The position numbers and the translations under genes are program-made. A DNA stretch of 64,000 bases from the NCBI RefSeq assembly GCF_900637555.1, contig NZ_LR134378.1:878001-942000 (forward strand). The letters are read 5' to 3'. Each line of letters opens with the position of its first letter. Within the stretch, counting starts at the first letter, position 1. The notes under the pieces are model-generated. The model saw only the letters and a program-made list of their open reading frames with translations, did not search any database and was not told the origin of the DNA. This DNA is from Lautropia mirabilis (lineage in GTDB: Bacteria > Pseudomonadota > Gammaproteobacteria > Burkholderiales > Burkholderiaceae_E). Positions 17,434 to 37,767 of this stretch are shown piece by piece.

Positions 17434-17820
17434 ATGGCAGCGCAGCATAAAGTCGAAGATGTCACGTCCGGCGGCGACCGAGTCAAGCTGATCCTTGCCA
17501 TTCTGGTCGTGGTGGCTGGCGTCGTCGGCTTCTACCTGTTGCGTGATCAGGCGCTGATCTTCCGGGTGCTGTCCGTCATCGGCGGTCTGGTACTGGGTGG
17601 TCTGATTGCCTGGACGTCGACGCAGGGTCGTCGTCTGCTCGCCTTCCTGCGTGAATCCTGGCAGGAAACCCGGCGAGTCGTCTGGCCCACCAAGAAGGAG
17701 ACCTGGTCGGTCACGCTGTACGTCTTCTTGTTCGTGGTCGTCATGGCCATCTTCCTGTGGCTCGTCGATTCCGGGCTGCAGTTCGTTTTGTACGATCTCG
17801 TGCTGGGCTGGAGTCGCTGA
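17434..17820 (+). CDS. secE: Preprotein translocase subunit SecE
   Basis: 128 residues, the size of E. coli SecE, with three hydrophobic segments (about residues 17-35, 41-58 and 95-115). The conserved SecE region [20 protein letters not shown] precedes the last membrane helix. SecE is an essential part of the SecYEG channel in the inner membrane. Its stop overlaps the nusG start (TGATG), so the two are translationally coupled. Confidence 0.97.
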   Translation: MAAQHKVEDVTSGGDRVKLILAILVVVAGVVGFYLLRDQALIFRVLSVIGGLVLGGLIAWTSTQGRRLLAFLRESWQETRRVVWPTKKETWSVTLYVFLFVVVMAIFLWLVDSGLQFVLYDLVLGWSR

Positions 17821-18353
17821 TGAGCAAACGTTGGTATGTGGTGCACGCCTACTCGGGCATGGAGAAGAGCGTCGGCCGTGCCATTCGTGAGCGCGTCGAG
17901 CGTGCGGGCATGCAGGATCTCTTCGGCCAGATTCTCGTCCCCACCGAAGAAGTGGTGGAGATGAAGAACGGCCAGCGTTCCATCACCGAGCGTCGTTTCT
18001 TTCCCGGCTACGTGCTGGTCGAGATGGAAATGAACGATGACACCTGGCACCTGGTGAAGAACACCAACAAGGTCACCGGGTTCGTCGGTGGTAGCGGCAA
18101 CCGTCCTGCGGCCATTTCCCAGGCTGAAGTCGACAAGATCATGAACCAGATGGCCGAGGGCGTGGAAAAGCCGCGTCCGAAGACGCTCTTCGAGATTGGC
18201 GAGATGGTTCGGGTCAAGGAAGGTCCGTTTGCCGATTTCAATGGCAACGTCGAGGAAGTCAATTACGAGAAGAGCCGTCTGACCGTGTCCGTCACCATCT
18301 TCGGTCGTGCCACGCCGGTCGAACTGGAGTTCGGGCAGGTCGAGAAGCTCTGA
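17820..18353 (+). CDS. nusG: Transcription termination/antitermination factor NusG
   Basis: 177 residues, close to the E. coli length of 181. The N-terminal NGN domain starts [14 protein letters not shown] and includes [12 protein letters not shown]. The KOW domain at the C-terminus reads [21 protein letters not shown]. NusG binds RNA polymerase and links it to Rho or to the ribosome. The start at 17820 overlaps the secE stop. Confidence 0.98.
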   Translation: MSKRWYVVHAYSGMEKSVGRAIRERVERAGMQDLFGQILVPTEEVVEMKNGQRSITERRFFPGYVLVEMEMNDDTWHLVKNTNKVTGFVGGSGNRPAAISQAEVDKIMNQMAEGVEKPRPKTLFEIGEMVRVKEGPFADFNGNVEEVNYEKSRLTVSVTIFGRATPVELEFGQVEKL

Positions 18354-18356
18354 TCC

Positions 18357-18375
18357 CGGAAGGTCTTTCCTTCCG
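18357..18375 (+). other. Hairpin in the nusG-rplK leader
   Basis: CGGAAGG and CCTTCCG form a 7-bp stem with loop TCTTT directly after nusG. The 141-base nusG-rplK spacer is where L1 autoregulates rplK-rplA in E. coli, but I could not identify a convincing L1 site. Confidence 0.35.
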
Positions 18376-18494
18376 CAGCAAGACAGTTTCAGGCTGCTGC
18401 CTTTCGAAAGGGGGTGGCAGCGTTTTGAGGAGCCTGTGTCAGAAAGGTTCGCCATTCTGATTACGGGCGGTCGTACTCACAGGAGTAGCCATTC

Positions 18495-18926
18495 ATGGCC
18501 AAGAAAATCGTCGGCTTCATCAAGCTGCAGGTTCCTGCAGGCAAAGCCAACCCCTCGCCCCCGATCGGTCCGGCCCTCGGTCAGCGCGGTCTGAACATCA
18601 TGGAGTTCTGCAAGGCGTTCAACGCCCAGACGCAGGGCATGGAGCCCGGTCTGCCGATCCCTGTGGTCATCACCGCCTTCGCCGACAAGAGCTTCACCTT
18701 CATCATGAAGACGCCGCCGGCGTCCATCCTGATCAAGAAAGCCGCCAAGATCGACAAGGGTTCGAAGACCCCCCACACCGACAAGGTGGGCACGCTGACC
18801 CGCGAACAGCTGGAGCAGATCGCCAAGACCAAGCAGCCTGACCTGAGCGCTGCCGACCTGGATGCCGCCGTGCGTACCATCGCCGGCTCTGCCCGCAGCA
18901 TGGGCGTGAACGTGGAGGGCGTGTAA
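18495..18926 (+). CDS. rplK: 50S ribosomal protein L11
   Basis: 143 residues, one more than E. coli L11. Typical features are the proline-rich N-terminal linker ([22 protein letters not shown]) and the rRNA-binding C-terminal domain ending [11 protein letters not shown]11 forms the GTPase-associated region of the 50S subunit with L10/L12. An AGGAG lies about 9 bases before the ATG. rplA begins at the very next base after the stop. Confidence 0.98.
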   Translation: MAKKIVGFIKLQVPAGKANPSPPIGPALGQRGLNIMEFCKAFNAQTQGMEPGLPIPVVITAFADKSFTFIMKTPPASILIKKAAKIDKGSKTPHTDKVGTLTREQLEQIAKTKQPDLSAADLDAAVRTIAGSARSMGVNVEGV

Positions 18927-19631
18927 ATGGCCAAGCTGAGCAAACGTGCCAAGGCGCTGAGCGCCAAGGTCGAAGCCAACAAGCTGTATCCCGCCGCTGA
19001 CGCCCTGGCCCTGGTCAAGGAATGCGCAACCGCCAAGTTCGACGAGTCCGTCGACGTGGCTGTTCAGCTGGGTATCGATCCCCGCAAATCCGACCAGCTG
19101 GTGCGTGGTTCGGTGGTGCTGCCCCGCGGTACCGGCAAGCCGGTTCGCGTTGCGGTGTTCACGCAGGGTGCCAAGGTTGAAGAAGCCAAGGCCGCCGGCG
19201 CCGACATCGTGGGCATGGAAGATCTGGCCGAGAAAGTGAAGGCTGGTCAGCTGGACTTCGACGTGGTCATCGCTTCGCCGGACGCCATGCGCGTGGTCGG
19301 CTCGCTGGGCCAGATCCTGGGTCCCCGTGGCCTGATGCCGAACCCGAAGGTCGGTACCGTGACGCCGAACGTTGCTGAGGCTGTCAAGAACGCCAAGTCG
19401 GGTCAGGTTCAGTACCGTACCGACAAGGCCGGTATCATCCACTCCACCATCGGCCGTGCTTCCTTCGACGTGGCGGCGCTGCAGGAGAACCTGGCTGCTC
19501 TGGTCGAGGCTCTGGTCCGTGCCAAGCCCGCCACCTCCAAGGGGCTGTACCTGCGCAAGGTCGCGGTCTCCAGCACGATGGGCGTGGGTGTCAAGGTTGA
19601 CACCGCTTCCGTCAGCGGCACGGGAGCCTGA
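18927..19631 (+). CDS. rplA: 50S ribosomal protein L1
   Basis: 234 residues, identical in length to E. coli L1. The conserved block [15 protein letters not shown] is present near residue 130, with the C-terminal [22 protein letters not shown]1 builds the L1 stalk and represses its own operon. The stop of rplK abuts its ATG, so the genes are coupled. Confidence 0.98.
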   Translation: MAKLSKRAKALSAKVEANKLYPAADALALVKECATAKFDESVDVAVQLGIDPRKSDQLVRGSVVLPRGTGKPVRVAVFTQGAKVEEAKAAGADIVGMEDLAEKVKAGQLDFDVVIASPDAMRVVGSLGQILGPRGLMPNPKVGTVTPNVAEAVKNAKSGQVQYRTDKAGIIHSTIGRASFDVAALQENLAALVEALVRAKPATSKGLYLRKVAVSSTMGVGVKVDTASVSGTGA

Positions 19632-20090
19632 TCTCCTGGCCGTGAGGGCCGACTGCAGGATGTTGCCCGGCAACGAGCCGGGCTACCAACTAGCAGCAGC
19701 CTTCAAGGCCTGATGGGATCTTGAAGTGATTCGGGGCGAAGGTTCCAGCAGGTTTTCCGTCGGTTTGCCGGCGGTATCTGTTCCTTCCCCCACCAAGCTT
19801 TGGGCCGTACCCTCGGGTACGTGTTGTCAAAGACCGTATGGGACCAAGCAAGCCGGCTTGCCGGCAAGGGCGGTCTTGAATGCAGGAGCAGGGTGGTTCG
19901 CCATCCGGTTTCCGGCGCCATACGCAGATGGCGGTCCTGAAGAATGAAGTGTTCGATTGCAGACGGCGCATTTCATGGGGTTTCACCCCTTGAGGATGCA
20001 GCGCCTGTGGCTGAAGGCTTCACACCTGATCGCCGTGTTGTCAACGATGGAAGTGCTTCGGCGCAACCATCTCATTTGTAAGGAAAGACC
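19632..20090 (+). promoter_or_regulatory. rplJ leader region (L10-type leader)
   Basis: 459 bases between rplA and rplJ. It is rich in potential RNA structure: a GTACC-CTCG-GGTAC tetraloop hairpin at 19807-19820, a long stem AAGACCG (19830-19836) with CGGTCTT (19871-19877) enclosing the overlapping palindromes CAAGCCGGCTTG and CTTGCCGGCAAG, and further repeats. In many bacteria this spacer binds the L10-L12 complex for autoregulation and carries a promoter. Placement as an L10 leader follows from position; the exact binding fold was not verified. Confidence 0.5.
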
Positions 20091-20615
20091 GTGGCTCTCA
20101 ATCGTGAAGAGAAAGCGGCCGTCATCGAGGAAGTCAGTGCCCAGGTGGCACAGGCTGGCTCGATCGTCCTGGCCGAGTACCGTGGTCTGACAGTCGAGAA
20201 GATTACCCAGCTGCGCAAGCAGGCACGGGAATCGGGTGTGTATCTGCGCGTGTTGAAGAACACGCTGGTGCGTCGCGCCGTCAAGGATACGCCTTACGAG
20301 AAGCTGGCTGACCAGATGGTCGGTCCGCTGATGTACGGCATTTCCGCTGATCCGGTCGCGCCCGCCAAGCTGATCGCCAGCTTCGCAAAAGCCAACGACC
20401 AGCTCGTGGTGAAGGGTGGTGCCATGCCCAATGTGGTCATGGACGTCGCCGGGGTTCAGGCCCTGGCCACCATGCCGAGCCGCGAAGAGCTGCTGGCCAA
20501 GCTGCTGGGCACGATGCAGGCACCGGTTGCTACCTTCGTTCGTACCCTCAACGAGGTTCCGACGAAGTTCGTTCGCGGTCTGGCGGCCGTGCGCGACAAG
20601 CAGGAAGCTGCCTGA
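20091..20615 (+). CDS. rplJ: 50S ribosomal protein L10
   Basis: 174 residues starting at a GTG codon with AAGGAAAG upstream. The N-terminal rRNA-binding part reads [14 protein letters not shown] and [21 protein letters not shown], and the C-terminal helix that recruits L12 dimers is present. L10 is the base of the ribosomal stalk. rplL follows after 73 bases. Confidence 0.98.
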   Translation: MALNREEKAAVIEEVSAQVAQAGSIVLAEYRGLTVEKITQLRKQARESGVYLRVLKNTLVRRAVKDTPYEKLADQMVGPLMYGISADPVAPAKLIASFAKANDQLVVKGGAMPNVVMDVAGVQALATMPSREELLAKLLGTMQAPVATFVRTLNEVPTKFVRGLAAVRDKQEAA

Positions 20616-20688
20616 GCATCCCCGCACTCACATTGACTGTCGGGCTTCATCCGACGTAACAAACGCAATCGAACTGGAGTAATTCCAA

Positions 20689-21075
20689 ATGGCACTGAGC
20701 AAAGAAGAGATCCTCGACGCAGTCGCAGGCATGACGGTTCTGGAACTGTCCGAACTGATCAAGATGATGGAAGAGAAATTCGGCGTGTCGGCTGCTGCCG
20801 CTGCTGTCGCCGTGGCCGCTCCGGCCGCTGGTGGCGCCGCTGGTGGTGCTGCTGCCGAAGAGCAGACCGAGTTCACCGTGGTTCTGGCCGCTGCTGGCGA
20901 GAAGAAAGTCGAGGTGATCAAGGTCGTGCGTGCCGCTACCGGCCTGGGCCTGAAAGAAGCCAAGGACCTGGTCGACGGTGCTCCGAAGCCTGTGAAGGAA
21001 GGCATCTCGAAGGCCGACGCCGACGCGCTGAAGAAACAGCTGGAAGACGCTGGCGCCAAGGTCGAAGTCAAGTAA
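20689..21075 (+). CDS. rplL: 50S ribosomal protein L7/L12
   Basis: 128 residues. The N-terminal dimerisation region is followed by an alanine/glycine-rich hinge (residues about 36-60) and the C-terminal factor-binding domain with [29 protein letters not shown]. It is the multicopy stalk protein that recruits elongation factors. Confidence 0.99.
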   Translation: MALSKEEILDAVAGMTVLELSELIKMMEEKFGVSAAAAAVAVAAPAAGGAAGGAAAEEQTEFTVVLAAAGEKKVEVIKVVRAATGLGLKEAKDLVDGAPKPVKEGISKADADALKKQLEDAGAKVEVK

Positions 21076-21644
21076 TCGACTTGCCGCCGGGTATCGGCCA
21101 AGGGACCGGGGTCTGCTGTCAGGGGACCTCGGTCGTTTGCCGTGTATCCGGCGGGTTTGCCTTACCGGGAAACCCCTCATCATCCTGCCGAAGGGCAGGG
21201 GTGGGGGCGTTTCCCGGCAGCCGTCTCCGAAGCGCTTTCACTCGCGCTTGGTGATCGGCCTGTTCCCCTGATTCCGGATTGTGGTGTTTGGAGCCCGGTG
21301 GTTGGCGAGGTATTCGCCCGCGTGCCTCGGTCGTCGCCGTGGCAGCACCAGGCCGGTAGCTTCCAGCCCCTTTCCAGACTCGCTTCAAGACCCTGTTCGT
21401 TGGCCAGCTTGCCTCTTCGAGGCAATAAGGGCTACCGAGCCGGGTCCTGCAGCGGGTTTCTTCCACGGATACACATGCAGTACACCGCGAAACGGCGCGT
21501 TTCGCCCTGTCAGGGCCTTGTTGCGGGCTGCCCGGCCAGCCGCATGTTGCCTTCCCGCCCCGGATCCAGAATCAGAAGCTGCGGTGCCCTTCGCTGCGCG
21601 GCTTCCGTTCGCCTATCGTGACCCCGACGTCTCACGGAGAGTCC
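21076..21644 (+). other. rplL-rpoB intergenic region with strong RNA structure
   Basis: 569 bases with no convincing gene. The first part can form a long stem (CCGCCGGGTAT near 21083 with GTATCCGGCGG near 21144, one wobble and one mismatch). A second nested stem lies near 21168-21227 (GGGAAAC with GTTTCCC enclosing CCTGCC-GAAG-GGCAGG). In E. coli this spacer holds the attenuator and RNase III site that set rpoBC expression relative to the ribosomal proteins. A similar role is likely here, although no T-rich terminator was seen. Confidence 0.45.
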
Positions 21645-25760
<4,116 letters not shown>

Positions 25761-25790
25761 GACTGAGCTGAGGAACACAACGGAGAACCC

Positions 25791-30119
<4,329 letters not shown>

Positions 30120-30167
30120 TCCTGCCATGACCGGCCCGGGCCTGATGGTCCGGGCGGCAAGCACAGG

Positions 30168-30212
30168 AACAAGGCCAGGAGCGGATTACCGTTCCTGGCC
30201 TTGTTGCTTTTG
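30168..30212 (+). terminator. Intrinsic terminator after rpoC
   Basis: AACAAGGCCAGGA (30168-30180) pairs perfectly over 13 bp with TCCTGGCCTTGTT (30193-30205), and GCTTTTG follows. It is positioned 49 bases after the rpoC stop and closes the secE-rpoC transcription region. Confidence 0.85.
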
Positions 30213-30717
30213 AGCGCCGTCGAAGCAGGGCGGAGTGAAACAAGTTGTGTCAGCCCTCCGGTACCAGGAATCTGTATCGCGCTGCCCCGGCTAGGCCTGC
30301 ATATAGGGTTCGCAGCCGGAAAGGGTACCGCCAGGCCGCATGGAATGAGGTAAGCCGAGGCAGTGATGGGGGCGGTGCTGACACGGCCAGTGATCGGGAT
30401 GGCAGGCGGATTCGATCCCGACATGTTGGGTATTTCGACGCTATTACAAATAATTACCGTTCATCGACAGCTGGCAATCACAGGATCAGCGGTCTGGGGT
30501 CAAATAGTCCGAATACGCCGAATGGACTTTCCCCTTATCTTCTCCCCATAAAGGAACAGGCAGCACCCTGCGTCCGTCCCTGCCCGGCCATGTTGCATCC
30601 CGGGCTGTCGGAGGGTCGTTCAGGGAGGAAGCGGCCGGAATTCACGGCGGGACGGTCGATTTGGCGGGACAATCGTCAGCTGAGGCGCCCCAGGCGCCCC
30701 CGTCAGGAGAAAACACC
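30213..30717. other. Non-coding stretch upstream of the hicB-like gene
   Basis: About 500 bases. Open frames here (for example at 30363-30551) lack ribosome-binding sites and resemble no family. GC content looks lower around 30425-30550 than in the flanks, with AT-rich runs, which may mark old transferred or decayed DNA. No toxin gene such as hicA is visible upstream of the HicB-like gene. Confidence 0.4.
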
Positions 30718-30933
30718 ATGGCAGCTTATGCAATCGTGATCGAACAGCGAGGCAGCTGCTTCCGGGCCTACGTCCCGGACGTTCCCGGTTGCACGGCTAC
30801 CGGCAACAGTCTTGCAGAGGCCGAGGCGGCCGTGCGTGATGCCATGCGCCTGCTGCCGCCGACAGGGGCCGTGGCGCCCGCGCCGCAGCCCGGCTACTTC
30901 TGGGTTCAGCCCCAGCCTGTTGCCGCATCCTGA
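30718..30933 (+). CDS. HicB-like antitoxin-family protein (orphan)
   Basis: 71 residues from the ATG at 30718, which has AGGAG 8 bases upstream. The fold motif YAIVIEQRGSCFRAYVPDVPGCTATGNSLAEAEAAVRDAM is typical of the HicB partial RNase H-like domain. The usual C-terminal DNA-binding ribbon-helix-helix or HTH is missing and is replaced by a short proline-rich tail. No hicA mRNA-interferase gene is adjacent on either side. It may be a remnant, or a stand-alone protein of the HicB-like group, located between rpoC and rpsL. Confidence 0.8.
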   Translation: MAAYAIVIEQRGSCFRAYVPDVPGCTATGNSLAEAEAAVRDAMRLLPPTGAVAPAPQPGYFWVQPQPVAAS

Positions 30934-31259
30934 AGCGTGCGGCGAATGGCCCACGCCGTGGGCACCCCGGCTTGTCTTCATTGACTGGTCGACACCTTCC
31001 TTTTATACTCCCGTGTTCCTGGGGCGGCCGTATGCCGCGCCAGATGCGCTCTTTGGGTAGCACCGGGGCCGTCTGCCAAGGCAGTTCGGTCAAGGCGTCG
31101 GTCGAAGGGGCATCGGGCAGCAGACAGCCCCTCACACAAGGCCGGGTTCTTCCGGCCCGGCAAATCGAATTCAGGCAGACGCCGCCGCGCGTTGCCATGG
31201 ATTGATCTCCGATCGACGCAGCCCGCCGTGGCTGCTCCCAAATCCAAGCGTCAACAGCC
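30934..31259. other. Intergenic region upstream of rpsL
   Basis: 326 bases holding the str operon promoter (30981-31009) and an mRNA leader of about 240 bases. No gene is apparent in it. Confidence 0.5.
30981..31009 (+). promoter_or_regulatory. Promoter of the str operon
   Basis: TTGACT (30981-30986) and TATACT (31004-31009), each matching 5 of 6 consensus positions, are separated by 17 bases. It would drive rpsL-rpsG-fusA-tuf-rpsJ, with transcription starting near 31016. Confidence 0.8.
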
Positions 31260-31640
31260 ATGCCAACCATCAATCAGCTCGTACGCAAGCCGCGTAAATC
31301 TGCGGTCGTCAAGAGCAAGAGCCCCGCGCTGGAAGATTGCCCGCAGCGCCGCGGTGTTTGCACCCGCGTCTACACCACCACCCCCAAGAAGCCGAACTCC
31401 GCGCTGCGTAAAGTGGCCAAGGTGCGTCTCACCAACGGCTTCGAGGTCATCAGCTACATCGGCGGTGAAGGCCACAACCTGCAGGAACACTCGGTCGTGC
31501 TGATCCGCGGCGGTCGTGTGAAAGACCTTCCGGGTGTGCGCTACCACATCGTTCGCGGCTCCCTTGACCTGCAAGGCGTCAAGGACCGGAAACAGGCCCG
31601 TTCCAAGTACGGTGCCAAGCGGCCCAAGGCTGCCAAGTAA
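31260..31640 (+). CDS. rpsL: 30S ribosomal protein S12
   Basis: 126 residues, starting [13 protein letters not shown]. The decoding-site segment [18 protein letters not shown] is present with both lysines of the streptomycin site unchanged, so no resistance mutation is seen there. The ending [11 protein letters not shown] is normal. It is the first gene of the str operon. Confidence 0.99.
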   Translation: MPTINQLVRKPRKSAVVKSKSPALEDCPQRRGVCTRVYTTTPKKPNSALRKVAKVRLTNGFEVISYIGGEGHNLQEHSVVLIRGGRVKDLPGVRYHIVRGSLDLQGVKDRKQARSKYGAKRPKAAK

Positions 31641-31907
31641 TCATCGGTCCCATCACGGTCGCCCGTCTTCCGGGTGGTCGGCTGGAAGGGTGGTTGGTAC
31701 GATCGCCTGCGATGGGCGCAGGCGGCGCCGCCATCCAGTAAGCGATCCCGCCTTTTCGCGATCCTGCGAGAAAGGTTCGGGGTCATGGCAATGCCCAAAG
31801 GTTCCCTGTTTTCCGCCCATATCCGATGGGGCGGCGTGTTTTCCGGTTCCCGGGAATCACCTGGAGTCCGCGTGCAAGGCCAGCTGAATGTCAATCTGAG
31901 GTAAGAA

Positions 31908-32378
31908 ATGCCACGCCGTCGCGAAGTACCGAAGCGCGTGATCCTGCCGGATCCGCTCTATCACAACGAAGAAGTCGCCAAGTTCATCAACGTGCTGATG
32001 CTCTCCGGCAAGAAAGCCGTCGCCGAGCGCATCCTGTACGGTGCCTTCGAGATCATCCGCTCCAAGAGCGGCAAGGATCCCATCGAAGTCTTCAACACCG
32101 CACTGAGCAATTCCCGCCCGATGGTCGAGGTCAAGAGCCGTCGTGTGGGTGGTGCCAACTATCAGGTGCCGGTTGAAGTTCGCCCGGTGCGCCGTACCGC
32201 GCTGGCCATGCGCTGGCTGCGTGAAGCCGCCAAGAAGCGTGCCGAGAAATCCATGGGCCAGCGCCTGGCCAACGAACTGATGGAAGCGGCCGAGAACCGG
32301 GGTGGCGCCGTCAAGCGTCGCGACGAGGTTCACCGCATGGCTGAGGCCAACCGCGCCTTCTCGCACTTCCGCTTCTGA
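31908..32378 (+). CDS. rpsG: 30S ribosomal protein S7
   Basis: 156 residues, starting [10 protein letters not shown] and containing [18 protein letters not shown] and [28 protein letters not shown]7 nucleates assembly of the 30S head. A gap of 267 bases separates it from rpsL, longer than usual, and no promoter is obvious there. GAGGTAAGAA precedes the ATG. Confidence 0.98.
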   Translation: MPRRREVPKRVILPDPLYHNEEVAKFINVLMLSGKKAVAERILYGAFEIIRSKSGKDPIEVFNTALSNSRPMVEVKSRRVGGANYQVPVEVRPVRRTALAMRWLREAAKKRAEKSMGQRLANELMEAAENRGGAVKRRDEVHRMAEANRAFSHFRF

Positions 32379-32489
32379 CCCGTCTCTGACGGAACGAGGA
32401 CGATACGTCCCCTCTGCACCGGACCGGCCGCCGCAATGTCAGTGGCTGTCGGTCCTGTGCCTTAATGTGCTATTCAAGGACTCACCATC

Positions 32490-34595
<2,106 letters not shown>

Positions 34596-34696
34596 TCACG
34601 GGTACAGGCCGGAAGGGGGTGGGGCACACCAGCCGGAGTGCCTCGCCTTCCGACAAACGACAATCTCGATTGAAAGAATCAGGAGTGAACTGAAAA

Positions 34697-35887
<1,191 letters not shown>

Positions 35888-35959
35888 TTTTCACGTCCCA
35901 TCCCATCGCAGACATAGGAGCGCGTCTGCCGCGCGCTCCTCGCTCTTTAAGGAATCATC

Positions 35960-36271
35960 ATGGCAAACCAGAAAATCCGTATCCGTCTGAAAGCGTTCGA
36001 CTACAAGTTGATCGACCAGTCCGCCGCTGAGATCGTTGATACGGCCAAGCGCACCGGCGCAGTCGTTCACGGCCCGGTGCCGTTGCCAACCCGCATCGAG
36101 CATTTCGATGTGCTGCGTTCGCCGCACGTCAACAAGACGTCGCGTGACCAGCTGGAAATCCGTACGCACCTGCGTCTGATGGACATCGTGGATCCCACCG
36201 ACAAGACCGTCGATGCGCTGATGAAACTCGACCTGCCCGCCGGCGTCGACGTGGAAATCAAGCTGCAGTGA
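35960..36271 (+). CDS. rpsJ: 30S ribosomal protein S10
   Basis: 103 residues, standard length, starting [35 protein letters not shown]10 is part of the 30S head and also the NusE antitermination factor. It normally heads the S10 operon directly before rplC. Here a strong terminator follows 45 bases after its stop and rplC lies more than 10 kb away, so it is the last gene of the str transcript. Confidence 0.99.
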   Translation: MANQKIRIRLKAFDYKLIDQSAAEIVDTAKRTGAVVHGPVPLPTRIEHFDVLRSPHVNKTSRDQLEIRTHLRLMDIVDPTDKTVDALMKLDLPAGVDVEIKLQ

Positions 36272-36315
36272 TGATGCGTGCAGCGCCTGGTCTCTTGGTG
36301 CTGCCCGTCTCGCCC

Positions 36316-36358
36316 AAAGCCCGCCGTCTTCCTTCGAGGAAGCCCGGCGGGCTTTTTT
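36316..36358 (+). terminator. Strong intrinsic terminator after rpsJ
   Basis: AAAGCCCGCCG (36316-36326) pairs over 11 bp with CGGCGGGCTTT (36345-36355). The loop itself contains a small hairpin (CTTCC-TTCGA-GGAAG), and the stem is followed by a run of six Ts (36353-36358). It uncouples rpsJ from downstream genes. Confidence 0.92.
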
Positions 36359-36381
36359 GTTTACAGAATTCAGAATTCATC

Positions 36382-37764
36382 ATGAGCCACCCCTCCAAGC
36401 CCATTGATCAAGCCGATCTCGTCTATGGACTGGAAGATCGCCCCCCGTTCGGCAATGCGCTGCTGAGCGCCATCACCCACCTGCTGGCCATCTTCGTGCC
36501 GATGATCACCCCGGCGCTGATCGTGGGCCGCGCCCTGGAACTGCCCGTGGACATGACGGCCTACCTGGTGTCCATGGCCATGGTGGCCTCGGGCGTCGGC
36601 ACCTGGCTGCAGGTCAACCGCTTTGGGCCGCTGGGGTCGGGCATGCTCTCCATCCAGTCGGTCAACTTCTCGTTCGTCACGGTGATGATCGCGCTGGGCA
36701 CGTCCATGAAGGCCGAGGGGCTGGACGCGCACGCCATGATCTCGGCGCTGCTGGGGGTCTCCTTCGTGGGTGCATTCCTGGTGTGCTTCTCCGCCTGGCT
36801 GCTGCCATACCTGAAGAAAGTCATCACGCCCACCGTCAGTGGGGTGGTCGTCATGCTCATCGGCCTCAGCCTCGTGCACGTCGGCATTACCGATTTTGGC
36901 GGTGGCTTTGGCGCCAAGGCGGACGGCAGCTTTGGCTCCTTCGAGAACCTGGGCCTGGCGGGCACGGTGCTGCTCATCGTGCTCTTCTTCAACTGCATGA
37001 AGAATCCGCTGCTGCGCATGAGCGGCATTGCGGTGGGCCTGGTCATCGGCTATCTGATCGCGCTCTTCTGGGGCAAGGTGGACTTCTCATCACTGAATGG
37101 CCTGCCTCTGGTCACGATCCCGGTGCCCTTCAAGTATGGTTTTGCGTTCGACAGCCATGCCTTCGTGGTGGCGGGCGCCATCTACCTGCTCAGCGTCTTC
37201 GAGGCGGTGGGGGATCTCACCGCCACGGCCATGGTGTCGGGGCAGCCCATCGAGGGCGATGAGTACACGCGACGCCTGCGTGGCGGTGTCCTGGCCGACG
37301 GCCTCGTCTCCGTCATTGCCACCGCTCTGGGGTCGCTGCCGCTCACCACGTTCGCTCAGAACAACGGCGTCATCCAGATGACGGGGGTGGCCTCACGCCA
37401 TGTGGGCAAGTACATCGCCGTCATCCTGGTGCTGCTGGGGCTGTTCCCGGTGGTGGGACGGATCTTCACCACCATCCCGGCCCCCGTGCTGGGCGGGGCC
37501 ATGGTGCTGATGTTCGGCCTCATCACCATCGCCGGTGTGCGCATCCTCATGACCAACGGCATCCGTCGGCGTGAGACCATCATTGCAGCCACCTCGGTGG
37601 GCCTGGGTCTGGGAGTCGCTTTCGAGCCGGAAGTCTTCCAGCAGCTTCCCGTGCTTTTCCAGAACTCCATCTCCGCCGGTGGCATCACGGCCGTGGTGCT
37701 CAACCTGCTGCTTCCGCTGGACCAGACCGAGAAGCCGGTCTTCCTCAGCGATGATCTGGAGTGA
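36382..37764 (+). CDS. NCS2-family purine (xanthine/uric acid) permease
   Basis: 460 residues from the ATG at 36382. The frame is open further upstream, but that part overlaps the terminator. About 12-14 hydrophobic segments are visible. The NCS2 signature QNNGVIQMTGVASRHVG (about residues 330-346) and the substrate-site region SVFEAVGDLTATAMVSG place it with XanQ/UacT-like symporters. These inner-membrane carriers take up xanthine or uric acid with protons; exact substrate cannot be read from the sequence. No convincing Shine-Dalgarno is seen. The next gene starts 4 bases after its stop, so the pair is an operon. Confidence 0.88.
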   Translation: MSHPSKPIDQADLVYGLEDRPPFGNALLSAITHLLAIFVPMITPALIVGRALELPVDMTAYLVSMAMVASGVGTWLQVNRFGPLGSGMLSIQSVNFSFVTVMIALGTSMKAEGLDAHAMISALLGVSFVGAFLVCFSAWLLPYLKKVITPTVSGVVVMLIGLSLVHVGITDFGGGFGAKADGSFGSFENLGLAGTVLLIVLFFNCMKNPLLRMSGIAVGLVIGYLIALFWGKVDFSSLNGLPLVTIPVPFKYGFAFDSHAFVVAGAIYLLSVFEAVGDLTATAMVSGQPIEGDEYTRRLRGGVLADGLVSVIATALGSLPLTTFAQNNGVIQMTGVASRHVGKYIAVILVLLGLFPVVGRIFTTIPAPVLGGAMVLMFGLITIAGVRILMTNGIRRRETIIAATSVGLGLGVAFEPEVFQQLPVLFQNSISAGGITAVVLNLLLPLDQTEKPVFLSDDLE

Positions 37765-37767
37765 TCC

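Noticed and set aside
30245-30739. Open frames between rpoC and the HicB-like gene
   Set aside because: Composition and missing ribosome-binding sites argue against coding; the longest overlaps the better-supported HicB-like start.
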